Positions 47,038 through 53,526 of a stretch of 53,526 nt of DNA are shown here, in pieces. A program made the translations under genes and the position numbers. Under the pieces are notes generated by a model. The model searched no databases. It saw only the letters and a list, made by a program, of their open reading frames with translations, and was not told where the DNA came from. The first letter of the stretch is position 1; the number at the start of each line of letters is the position of its first letter. This stretch comes from Actinomadura kijaniata NBRC 14229. GTDB taxonomy: Bacteria; Actinomycetota; Actinomycetes; Streptosporangiales; Streptosporangiaceae. Location of the stretch: positions 1 to 53,526 of the forward strand of contig NZ_BCQR01000076.1 of NCBI RefSeq assembly GCF_001552175.1, written 5' to 3'.

Positions 47038-47375
47038 GACGGGTCACCTTAGACTCCCCCGAACGACCACATAAGGCTTATCAAGAGCACAGTGCACTTG
47101 ATCGGAACTTTCCGGACGACACGGAATCCGACGAATTCGGGGACGGCGCGAACTCCGGGGCCCCCGGCGGACATCTAAATGATCAGAACGCGGCAAGGCG
47201 TGCGCGCACCGGACGCCCCACCCCCGGCTCGGTGGTTTACTGGGGTCGCGTTGATGTTGAGGGGACGCCGAAGGCGCGCTCGGCCCCCGTGACCCGCCGT
47301 CGCCGTGCGCGGACGGGCAGGCGGTCCCCCACGAACGACCGACAACGTATCCGCAGCTTTAAGGAGTCAGACGGC
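47038..47375. other. murA upstream region with a 23-bp palindrome
   Basis: 338 nt without a supportable gene. It contains the imperfect palindrome ATCAAGAGCAC-A-GTGCACTTGAT (47080-47102, one mismatch per arm), next to ATAAGGCTTAT, in an AT-richer patch. AAGGAG precedes murA. On the minus strand TAAGGT lies 8 nt before the pseudogene GTG. Confidence 0.5.
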
Positions 47376-48668
47376 ATGAGCATGGGCCAGGACGTTCGTT
47401 ATCGCGTGCGCGGCGGGCACCGACTGCAGGGCACCGTCTTCATCCAGGGCGCCAAGAACGCCGTCCTGCCGATGATCGGCGCTTCGTTGATGGCGAGCAA
47501 GGGCCGCACGGTCCTGCGCAACGTGCCGATCATCGAGGACGTGCGACGGGCGGTGGAGCTGGCCCGCGCGGTCGGCGCGAAGGCCGAGCTGCACGAGGCC
47601 GAGCGCACGCTCGTGATCGACGCCTCGACGCTGTCCAGCCCGGTGCTGCCGGCCGAGACCGCCGCGCAGTTCCGCGGCTCGTTCCTGTTCGTCCCGGCGC
47701 TGCTGCACCGGCTCGGCGAGGCCGTGATCGAGGGCGTCGGCGGCTGCAACCTGGGCAGCCGCAACCTGGACTTCCACTACAACGGCTTCAAGCGGATGGG
47801 CGCCACGGTCACCGAGCAGGTGAGCGACAACGGCGACGGCATCATCCACATCAAGGCCGGCGACCTGCGCGGCGCCACCCTGTACTGCGACACCCCGTCG
47901 CACACCGGCACCGAGAACCTGATCATGGCGGCGGCGCTCGCCAAGGGCCAGACGCTGATCAAGAACGCGGCGCTGGAGCCCGAGGTGCTCGACAACATCG
48001 CCATCCTCCAGGCGATGGGCGCGCGGATCAGCGGCGGCGGCACCGGCTTCATCACCGTCGAGGGCGTGGACGAGCTGACGGCCGTCGAGCACACCGTCAT
48101 GCCGGACCGGATCGACGCCGGCGTGTTCGTGATGGCCGCCGCGATCACCGGCGGCGAGCTGAGCCTGGTCGGCGCGAACCTGGAGCACCTGGGCGTCGCG
48201 GGCGACAAGCTGGAGCAGATGGGCGTGGAGTTCCACCAGCAGGGTGCGGTCCTGCAGGTCCGCCGGGAGCGCCCGCTGCGCCCGATCAACGTGATCACCG
48301 ACGAGTACCCGGGCTTCGCCACCGACCTCCAGTCGCCGATCATGGCGCTGTCCTGCCTGGCCGACGGCCCGTCCTACATCTACGAGCGGATCTTCGACGG
48401 CCGGTTCAAGCTGGCCGGGGAGCTGGCCCGGATGGGCGCCGACATCGAGGTCAACGGCAACCGCGCCAAGGTCAACGGCCCGGCGACGCTGCGCGGCGCC
48501 GAGGTGGAGGCGCACGACCTGCGCTGCGGCTCGGCGCTGGTGCTGGCGGGTCTGGCCGCCGCGGGCGAGACCACGATCACCTCCGCCTACTACCTGGACC
48601 GCGGGCACTCCCACACGGCCGAGCGACTTTCTCAGCTGGGCGCCGACATCGTCCGCGAGATCTCCTGA
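47376..48668 (+). CDS. murA: UDP-N-acetylglucosamine 1-carboxyvinyltransferase (MurA paralogue)
   Basis: 430-residue EPSP-synthase-fold enzyme of peptidoglycan synthesis. Conserved pieces: FIQGAKNAVLPMIGASLMA, the substrate loop VGGCNLGSRNLDFHYNG, and the catalytic-Asp segment TDEYPGFATDLQSPIMAL. Cys124 aligns with the Cys115 that fosfomycin alkylates in E. coli MurA. The loop sequence is unlike the usual IGARPVDLH form, so this may be the second, diverged MurA that many actinomycetes carry. AAGGAG lies 9 nt before ATG 47376. It transfers enolpyruvate from PEP to UDP-GlcNAc. Confidence 0.9.
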   Translation: MSMGQDVRYRVRGGHRLQGTVFIQGAKNAVLPMIGASLMASKGRTVLRNVPIIEDVRRAVELARAVGAKAELHEAERTLVIDASTLSSPVLPAETAAQFRGSFLFVPALLHRLGEAVIEGVGGCNLGSRNLDFHYNGFKRMGATVTEQVSDNGDGIIHIKAGDLRGATLYCDTPSHTGTENLIMAAALAKGQTLIKNAALEPEVLDNIAILQAMGARISGGGTGFITVEGVDELTAVEHTVMPDRIDAGVFVMAAAITGGELSLVGANLEHLGVAGDKLEQMGVEFHQQGAVLQVRRERPLRPINVITDEYPGFATDLQSPIMALSCLADGPSYIYERIFDGRFKLAGELARMGADIEVNGNRAKVNGPATLRGAEVEAHDLRCGSALVLAGLAAAGETTITSAYYLDRGHSHTAERLSQLGADIVREIS

Positions 48669-48821
48669 TCAACTACGTTCGGCACGGGGAGTAACCACCC
48701 CGGTAAAAGAAATTCACCAACATGCCGGGGGCATCGCCCCCCGACGGCCGGATCACTCGACTTTCGGGCGACCCGGCGACGGGTCGGTCGGATTTCGGCC
48801 ATCCTGTGAACCAAACGGACG

Positions 48822-48871
48822 CCGCAGGGGTCTCCTCAGTGCGCATCAGCGCCTTGGGGCGGCCCCTGCGG
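48822..48871 (+). terminator. Structured terminator-like element after murA
   Basis: ccgcagggg (48822-48830) pairs with cccctgcgg (48863-48871) across a 32-nt apex that holds a smaller GCGC/GCGC stem. TGTTTT and TTGTTTTT follow, unusually T-rich for this genome. It is either the murA terminator, 150 nt out, or the 3' end of a small RNA. Confidence 0.5.
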
Positions 48872-48964
48872 TGTTTTCGGGTCTTGTTTTTCTACTTCGG
48901 ACGTCCCAAGATGCAGGATCAAGGCTGGCCGAATGGTGACAAATTACTGACCAGGGGGTCGCGT

Positions 48965-48970
48965 AGGTTA
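48965..48970 (+). promoter_or_regulatory. Candidate -10 box in the 48669-49187 gap
   Basis: TAGGTT sits in an AT-rich patch about 220 nt before the next gene. No good -35 at standard spacing. The gap otherwise holds the murA 3' hairpin and no supportable ORF. Confidence 0.3.
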
Positions 48971-49187
48971 CTTTTTCGCCGCACTCTTGATTCGATTTCG
49001 CGTCTGGGCGTCACACAGGGTCGCCCTGACCCGATCTGCCCACTGAGGAACGAATCGCACGGGAACTGCGGTGCTGGGTCAGAAGGCAGGGGCGACAAGC
49101 CATGAGTCAACCGTTGGGCGGAGCGTGCGCGAACGCATGGCCGGGGCAGGACCCTCGCCACCCTTGCGGGTGGGAAGCGAGCGGCCG

Positions 49188-50516
49188 ATGACGGCCGCCA
49201 GGACGGGGTCGGTGACACCCGACCTCACGATCGGTGTCGTGGGACCGCATGACCTGGTGGAGCGGGTCATGTTGATGGGCCACGGCCCGACACCGGTGCC
49301 GAGCAGGCTGGTCGCGGCGGCCTACCGGGACGAACAGGAGGCGGCCGACAAGGTCGTGCGGCTCGGGACCGGGGTGGACGTGTGTCTGTTCGCCAGTCCG
49401 GTCCCCTACGACTTCGCACGGAAGGCCGGGGTGCTCACCATGCCCGCGACCTTCGTGCCGTTGAACGGCGCCGCCCTGCAGGGCGCGCTGTTGCGGGCCG
49501 CCCTGGACGACCGGTTCGACCCCGCCCGGGTGAGCATCGACGTGCTCGGCCGGGCCGAGGTCGAGGAGGCCTACGCGGAGATCAGCCTGGGCACCGACCA
49601 GGTACACCTACGAGAGGAGGCCGCCGGGCCGGGAACACTGGCGGCGTTCCATGAGCGGCTGTGGCGACGCGGCGCGACCACGGTCGCGATGACCTGCGTC
49701 CACGCCACCGCGGAACGCCTTGAGATGGCCGGGGTGCCCACCATCCGGGTCCGCCCGACCGGGGCCGCCATCCGCGGTTCGCTGCAGACGGCGGCACTGC
49801 TCGGCGCGCACCACCGGCTGGAGGAGTCGCAGCTCGTCGTCGTGCTGGTGGACGTGCCGACGCTGCGCGAGACGCCGCGCCGGGTCACGCCCCGGTACTG
49901 GCGTGACGAGCTGAAGCTGGCGCTGCACCGGGTGCTGCTCCAGGAGGCGCACCGGATGAACGCGTCGGTGTGGCCGCTGGACGACCACAGCTACCTGGTC
50001 ATCGCCACGCGCGGATCGGTGACGGCGACGACCGAGGGATTCCGGACGCCGCCGTTCGTGGAGCGGGTGCGTGAGGAGCTGGGGCTGGCGATCGAGGTCG
50101 GCATCGGCATGGGCCGCACCGCGCACGAGGCCGAGTCGCACGCGCGCGCGGCGCTGGCGCGGTCGCAGAGCTCGCAGCGGGCGCAGGGGTTCGCGCTGGA
50201 CCGCGACGGCCGGGCCCTGGTGCCCGCGCCGCGCACGCCGCCGCGCACCCAGCCGCAGGCCAAGCCGAAGGGGCTGGAGATCCTGGCCCGGCTGGCCGAC
50301 AAGCTCGGCGACCAGGAGCAACCGCTGATCGTGGACGCGGAGAACGCCGGCAAGATGCTCGGCGTCACCCCGCGCACCGCCCGGCGGCTGCTGCGCACGC
50401 TGGTCGAGGAGGGTCTCGCCTGGCCGCTGCCGCCGAACCGGACGCCGCAGCCCGGCCGTCCGCGGCAGCTGTACCGGCTGATCGTGGAGAAGCTGGGGCC
50501 CAAGGCGACCACCTAG
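49188..50516 (+). CDS. HTH regulator with N-terminal sensory domain and cyclase-like middle domain
   Basis: 442-residue protein not assigned to a named family. Residues 8-190 look like a Rossmann-type sensory domain (DLTIGVVGPHDLVERVMLMG, DVCLFASPVPYDFARKAGVL). Residues 210-340 resemble a nucleotidyl-cyclase/GGDEF fold (VVVLVDVPTLRETPRRVTPR, EVGIGMGRTAHEAESHARAA) without catalytic signature. Residues 385-440 form a winged helix (AENAGKMLGVTPRTARRLLR, GLAWPLPPNRTPQPGRPRQL). Start ATG 49188 has GGGAAG about 10 nt upstream; in-frame starts at 49071 and 49137 are alternatives. Confidence 0.8.
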   Translation: MTAARTGSVTPDLTIGVVGPHDLVERVMLMGHGPTPVPSRLVAAAYRDEQEAADKVVRLGTGVDVCLFASPVPYDFARKAGVLTMPATFVPLNGAALQGALLRAALDDRFDPARVSIDVLGRAEVEEAYAEISLGTDQVHLREEAAGPGTLAAFHERLWRRGATTVAMTCVHATAERLEMAGVPTIRVRPTGAAIRGSLQTAALLGAHHRLEESQLVVVLVDVPTLRETPRRVTPRYWRDELKLALHRVLLQEAHRMNASVWPLDDHSYLVIATRGSVTATTEGFRTPPFVERVREELGLAIEVGIGMGRTAHEAESHARAALARSQSSQRAQGFALDRDGRALVPAPRTPPRTQPQAKPKGLEILARLADKLGDQEQPLIVDAENAGKMLGVTPRTARRLLRTLVEEGLAWPLPPNRTPQPGRPRQLYRLIVEKLGPKATT

Positions 50517-50659
50517 GACGCTCGTTCGGCCGAGGTTGTTCCCGCGCTTGCGTGGCCGGGAGCGGCCTCGGCCGATCGGAACGCATCCGGGTGGGGCGGC
50601 GTACGCTCGAATCCACGAGCGCGTGAACCATCACGGGCCGGACCTCACGGGATCCCGGC

Positions 50660-51244
50660 ATGGACGATCTCCCGCCGCCCTCTCGGCCGCACTCCCCGCT
50701 CTCCCGCACCCTGTCGGCCCGCCCGCGCCGCGGCGACCGCGCGCGGGTCGCGCTGGCCGCCGTCTCCTCCGTCGTGGTGCTGGGCGCCGGGGTGGCGGTG
50801 TCGGCGATGGTCGGATACACCCCGCCCGGCATCGACATGCCCGCGTTCCTCCAGGCGTCCCCGGCTCCCGAGCCGCAGCCGTCGGCGAAGCCGAAACCTC
50901 CTCGCAAGAGCGCGGAGAAGCCCCAGCGGACGGGCTCGCCGGTACGTTCGGAGCCGCCGAGGCAACGCGCGCCGATGGCCGGTTCGCCGGAGCGCCCGCC
51001 CGCGAAGACGCAGCGTCAGCGGCCCAGGCCCGTACCTCCGAAGCCCAGGCCGCCCAAGCCCAAGCCCCCGAAGCCGCCGAAGCCGACCACGCCTCCGACC
51101 ACGACGCCCCCGACCACGACGCCTCCGACCACGACGCCTCCGACCACGACGCCTCCGACGACGATACCGCCGACCACGACACCGCCGAACCCGGTGCTGC
51201 CGTCGTTGCCGCTGCCGGGGACGAGCGGGAGCGCCACCCCCTGA
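50660..51244 (+). CDS. Single-pass membrane protein with Pro/Thr-rich repeat tail
   Basis: 194-residue protein. A cytoplasmic Arg-rich start (MDDLPPPSRPHSPLSRTLSA) is followed by one helix (VALAAVSSVVVLGAGVAVSA), then a tail that is almost entirely Pro, Lys, Arg and Thr, with a TPPTT pentapeptide repeated six times near the end. Likely a cell-wall-spanning stalk. No ribosome site is clear at ATG 50660. Convergent with the aminotransferase gene. Confidence 0.68.
   Translation: MDDLPPPSRPHSPLSRTLSARPRRGDRARVALAAVSSVVVLGAGVAVSAMVGYTPPGIDMPAFLQASPAPEPQPSAKPKPPRKSAEKPQRTGSPVRSEPPRQRAPMAGSPERPPAKTQRQRPRPVPPKPRPPKPKPPKPPKPTTPPTTTPPTTTPPTTTPPTTTPPTTIPPTTTPPNPVLPSLPLPGTSGSATP
51089..51190 (+). repeat. 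15-bp tandem repeat encoding TPPTT
   Basis: Six full copies plus a partial of a 15-bp unit close to ACGCCTCCGACCACG, in frame with the membrane-protein gene. Low divergence between copies suggests slippage and copy-number variation between strains. Confidence 0.85.
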
Positions 51245-51251
51245 GCCGGGC

Positions 51252-52331
51252 TCAGTTGCGGTGCGGGTAGGCCCGCGCGACCTCCAGGAACGCGTCGTTG
51301 TCCTCCGGCGACCCGATGGACACCCGCGCGCCCTCGCCGGGGAACGGCCGGACGCTCACGCCCCGCGCGTCGCACGCCGCCGAGAACTCCATGGTCTGCT
51401 CGCCCAGCCGCAGCCACACGAAGTTCGCCTCGGTCGGCGGGACGGTCCAGCCGTCGGCGAGCAGGGCGTTGCGGACGCGCTCGCGTTCCTTGACGGTGCC
51501 CTCGACGCGTTCCATCAGCTCGTCGACGGCCTTCAGGGAGGCGACGCCGGCGGCCTGCGCGACCGAGTTCACGCTGAACGGCAGGTAGGTCTTGCGGATC
51601 GACTCGGCCACGGCCGGGTGCGCGATCAGGTAGCCGACGCGCAGGCCCGCCAGTCCGTACGCCTTGGAGAACGTGCGCAGCACCGCCACGTTCGGGCGGT
51701 CGCGGCGCAGGTCCAGGCCGTCGGGCACGTCCTCGTCGCGGATGTACTCGCGGTAGGCCTCGTCCAGCACGACCAGCACGTCGCGCGGCACGCGGTCGAG
51801 GAACGCCTCCAGCTGGGCGCGGCGCACGACGGTGCCGGTGGGGTTGTTGGGGTTGCAGACGAAGACCAGGCGGGTGTTCTCGTTGATCGCCTCGGCCATG
51901 GCGTCCAGGTCGTGGGTCTCCTCGACCAGCGGCACCTGCACGGCCGTGGCGCCCGACAGCGCGACCAGCAGCGGGTACGCCTCGAACGACCGCCACGCGT
52001 AGACGATCTCCACGCCCGGCTCGGCGACCGCCTCGATGAGCATCTGCGCCACGCCGACCGACCCGCAGCCCACCGCGACGTGGTCGGCGGGCACCCCGTG
52101 CTTGGCGGCGATGGCGTCGATCAACGCGGTCGCGCTGTTGTCGGGGTACCGGTTGACGTTGCGCGCGGCCTGCTCGATGGCCTCCTGCACCGACGGCAGC
52201 GGCCCGTGCGGGGACTCGTTCGACGACAGCTTGAACGAGCGCCCCTCGGGCGACACCACGACCTTGCCCGGCTTGTAGGCCGCGAACCGGTCGAGGACGG
52301 AGCGGAAGCGCGGGGTGATGGCCTCGGACAC
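51252..52331 (-). CDS. Histidinol-phosphate / aromatic aminotransferase (class I/II PLP)
   Basis: 359-residue aminotransferase of the HisC/Pat type. FKLSSNESPHGPLPSVQEAI, VFVCNPNNPTGTVVRRAQL, VVLDEAYREYI and the PLP-lysine motif RTFSKAYGLAGLRVGYLIAH are family signatures. Start GTG 52331 with GGAGG about 6 nt upstream. Without other his genes nearby, it may be the second copy that acts on phenylalanine/phenylpyruvate (pat) rather than in histidine synthesis. Confidence 0.93.
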   Translation of the reverse strand: MSEAITPRFRSVLDRFAAYKPGKVVVSPEGRSFKLSSNESPHGPLPSVQEAIEQAARNVNRYPDNSATALIDAIAAKHGVPADHVAVGCGSVGVAQMLIEAVAEPGVEIVYAWRSFEAYPLLVALSGATAVQVPLVEETHDLDAMAEAINENTRLVFVCNPNNPTGTVVRRAQLEAFLDRVPRDVLVVLDEAYREYIRDEDVPDGLDLRRDRPNVAVLRTFSKAYGLAGLRVGYLIAHPAVAESIRKTYLPFSVNSVAQAAGVASLKAVDELMERVEGTVKERERVRNALLADGWTVPPTEANFVWLRLGEQTMEFSAACDARGVSVRPFPGEGARVSIGSPEDNDAFLEVARAYPHRN

Positions 52332-52377
52332 CGTTGTCCTCCAACGAGATGGGACGGGGCGGGGATGGTGGTCCAGC

Positions 52378-52662
52378 TTACTCAGCGGCCGTCTGCCGCA
52401 TCAGCCAGCAGACCGCCACAATGCGGATGAACTCCCAGTCCCGGGCGCTGTCGGGCCACCAGCCACGCTGGAAGGCCTCGTCGGCGAAGCCCTCCAGATA
52501 GCCCATCAGCGACTCGGGCCCGGTGTCGGGCAACAGGTCCCGAAGAGCCGCGACATGCTGGTCCACGGCCGCCGCCAGCCCCGGCGAACAGGCCATCTCC
52601 GCGACACCGGCATCCCCGATGTCACGGACGAGCAGCCCCAACTCCTCGGACAAATCACTCAT
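52378..52662 (-). CDS. Small conserved-type protein of unknown function (94 aa)
   Basis: 94-residue acidic helical protein (MSDLSEELGLLVRDIGDAGV, LMGYLEGFADEAFQRGWWPD, FIRIVAVCWLMRQTAAE). ATG 52662 stands 8 nt after TAACTT with no ribosome site (leaderless pattern); an in-frame start at 52707 would add 15 residues. No function assigned. It lies between the aminotransferase and NUDIX genes on the same strand. Confidence 0.7.
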   Translation of the reverse strand: MSDLSEELGLLVRDIGDAGVAEMACSPGLAAAVDQHVAALRDLLPDTGPESLMGYLEGFADEAFQRGWWPDSARDWEFIRIVAVCWLMRQTAAE

Positions 52663-52722
52663 AAGGGGAAAAGTTAGCAATGCGCAGGTCATGCCCGGTC
52701 CCCCCACCAGGACACGATCCGG

Positions 52723-53403
52723 TCACGCCGGTCCGCGGGGGCGCAGCATGGGGGGATGGAGCTGCTCGGCGTCGCCCCGCCGGTAGAGGCGAGCCGGACG
52801 GCCGCCGTCGCGGGTGGTCGTCCCGCCGGTGGGGATGAGGAAGCGGTCGGTGCCGGTGACCTTGCGGTGGAAGTTCCGCGGGTCGAGCGGGGTGCCCCAG
52901 ACGATCTCGTAGACGCGGCGCAGCTCCGCGACCGTGAACTCCGGCGGGCAGAACGCCGCCGCCAGCGACGTGTACTCCAGCTTCGCGCGGGCCCGCTCCA
53001 CCCCGTCGCACAGGATGCGGCGGTGGTCGAACGCGGCCCTGTCGCGGTGGATCAGGGTGTCCACGTCGGCCCACAGCACCTGCGCACGCGACGAGGCGGG
53101 CAGGTCGGGGGCCAGCCCCAGATAGGCGACCGACACCACGCGCTGGCGCGGGTCACGGTCGGGATAGCCGTAGGTCGCGAGCTGCTCCAGATGAATGCGG
53201 ACGTCGGCGAGCCCCGCGCGTTCGGCCATCAGACGGGCGGCGGCGACGGGCAGGTCCTCGTCCAACTGGATGAACCCGCCGGGCAACGACCACGCGCCGT
53301 CGTAGGGATCCCGGTCACGCCGCCACATCAACGCGCAGAGCCGCTGTTCCCGCACGGTGAGCACGACGAGGTCGACGGTGACAGCGAGACGGGACACGGA
53401 CAT
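52723..53403 (-). CDS. NUDIX-domain protein with C-terminal winged helix (NrtR-like)
   Basis: 226-residue protein. Residues 1-140 are a NUDIX fold with a degenerate box (WSLPGGFIQLDEDLPVAAARL followed by MAERAGL), in which the REUxEE catalytic core is reduced. Residues 155-215 are a winged helix (PPEFTVAELRRVYEIVWGT, LDPRNFHRKVTGTDRFLIPT) as in NrtR-type regulators of NAD or pentose metabolism. It probably senses ADP-ribose-like ligands and binds DNA rather than hydrolysing. ATG 53403 follows TAGGTT by 6 nt (leaderless). Downstream target not visible in the window. Confidence 0.9.
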   Translation of the reverse strand: MSVSRLAVTVDLVVLTVREQRLCALMWRRDRDPYDGAWSLPGGFIQLDEDLPVAAARLMAERAGLADVRIHLEQLATYGYPDRDPRQRVVSVAYLGLAPDLPASSRAQVLWADVDTLIHRDRAAFDHRRILCDGVERARAKLEYTSLAAAFCPPEFTVAELRRVYEIVWGTPLDPRNFHRKVTGTDRFLIPTGGTTTRDGGRPARLYRRGDAEQLHPPMLRPRGPA

Positions 53404-53526
53404 GCCCTAAACCTAAGGCCTTCCGGGGTGTCCAGGTCTTGTTCCACACGGCGCCCCACACCGAAACCCGAACAACAAAGCCACAAGGGGCACCGGGGGA
53501 GAGGGACGAAGCCCCAAGAGGAGGTT

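Noticed and set aside
47080..47102. Second HspR HAIR site upstream of murA
   Set aside because: It contains CTTGAT and ATCAAG, but spacing and arms do not fit cttgagt-N7-actcaag.
51089..51190. CRISPR-like short repeats
   Set aside because: The 15-bp units are contiguous, in frame and without spacers; a coding tandem repeat.
51016..52344. Long minus-strand frame ending in a VVVGG repeat
   Set aside because: It is the antisense reading of the TPPTT repeat joined to a shadow frame of the aminotransferase.

Overview
The window is very GC-rich, with almost every third codon position G or C. It uses GTG and TTG starts freely, and many genes have a TANNNT -10 box only 6-8 nt before the start codon. 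Gene content (dnaK-grpE-dnaJ-hspR-clpB, ECF sigma cassettes, SARP, NYN, DUF3151 and DedA proteins, leaderless purine genes) points to an actinomycete. Thermomonosporaceae such as Actinomadura is my best guess, from overall look only. It reads as an ordinary chromosomal segment; I saw no rRNA, tRNA, CRISPR array, prophage or intact transposase.

Layout. 1-6169 (minus): two ECF sigma-factor/membrane-protein cassettes with a secreted 1113-residue subtilisin-like protease between them. 6391-13481 (plus): the heat-shock operon behind a HspR (HAIR) operator. 13524-16337: an MFS transporter and a metallo-beta-lactamase-fold hydrolase, divergent from a MarR regulator; two small ORFs link them through repeated start/stop overlaps. 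16408-20567: membrane and small proteins, a third sigma/membrane cassette and a lipoprotein. 20615-25268: a SARP/NB-ARC/TPR regulator divergent from a zinc-independent reductase and a flavodoxin-fold quinone reductase. 25335-30767: a PhoD phosphatase, a degenerate GGDEF protein and a 913-residue fusion of sigma factor, zinc-finger anti-sigma domain, membrane helix and ectodomain. 31130-38565: NYN protein, TPR protein, pyrE, DedA, class II aldolase, HxlR, GNAT and DUF3151. 38838-46212: purA, GDPD, corA, purD, purB and MOSC. 46387-47037: a decayed SUFU-domain pseudogene. 47376-53403: a MurA paralogue with the active-site Cys, an HTH regulator with a degenerate cyclase-like domain, a Pro/Thr-rich membrane protein, an aminotransferase, a small protein and a NUDIX-HTH protein.

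How it fits together. Housekeeping purine and pyrimidine genes (purA, purD, purB, pyrE) are scattered among regulatory and envelope genes. Several regulators sit divergently beside their probable targets (MarR, SARP). Envelope sensing recurs: three sigma/membrane-partner cassettes, one tethered sigma fusion, and several single-pass proteins with proline-rich tails.

Most unusual signals: (i) a 38-codon proline-rich upstream ORF with a perfect Shine-Dalgarno sequence in the leader of the CorA magnesium transporter; (ii) two related non-coding elements with TGTTTCAAAG inverted ends and CTAG at each boundary, both between convergent genes; (iii) the one-polypeptide membrane-tethered sigma factor, with an odd low-complexity insert; (iv) repeated translational-coupling junctions between the hydrolase and the MFS gene; (v) interleaved alternative hairpins in the purA leader.
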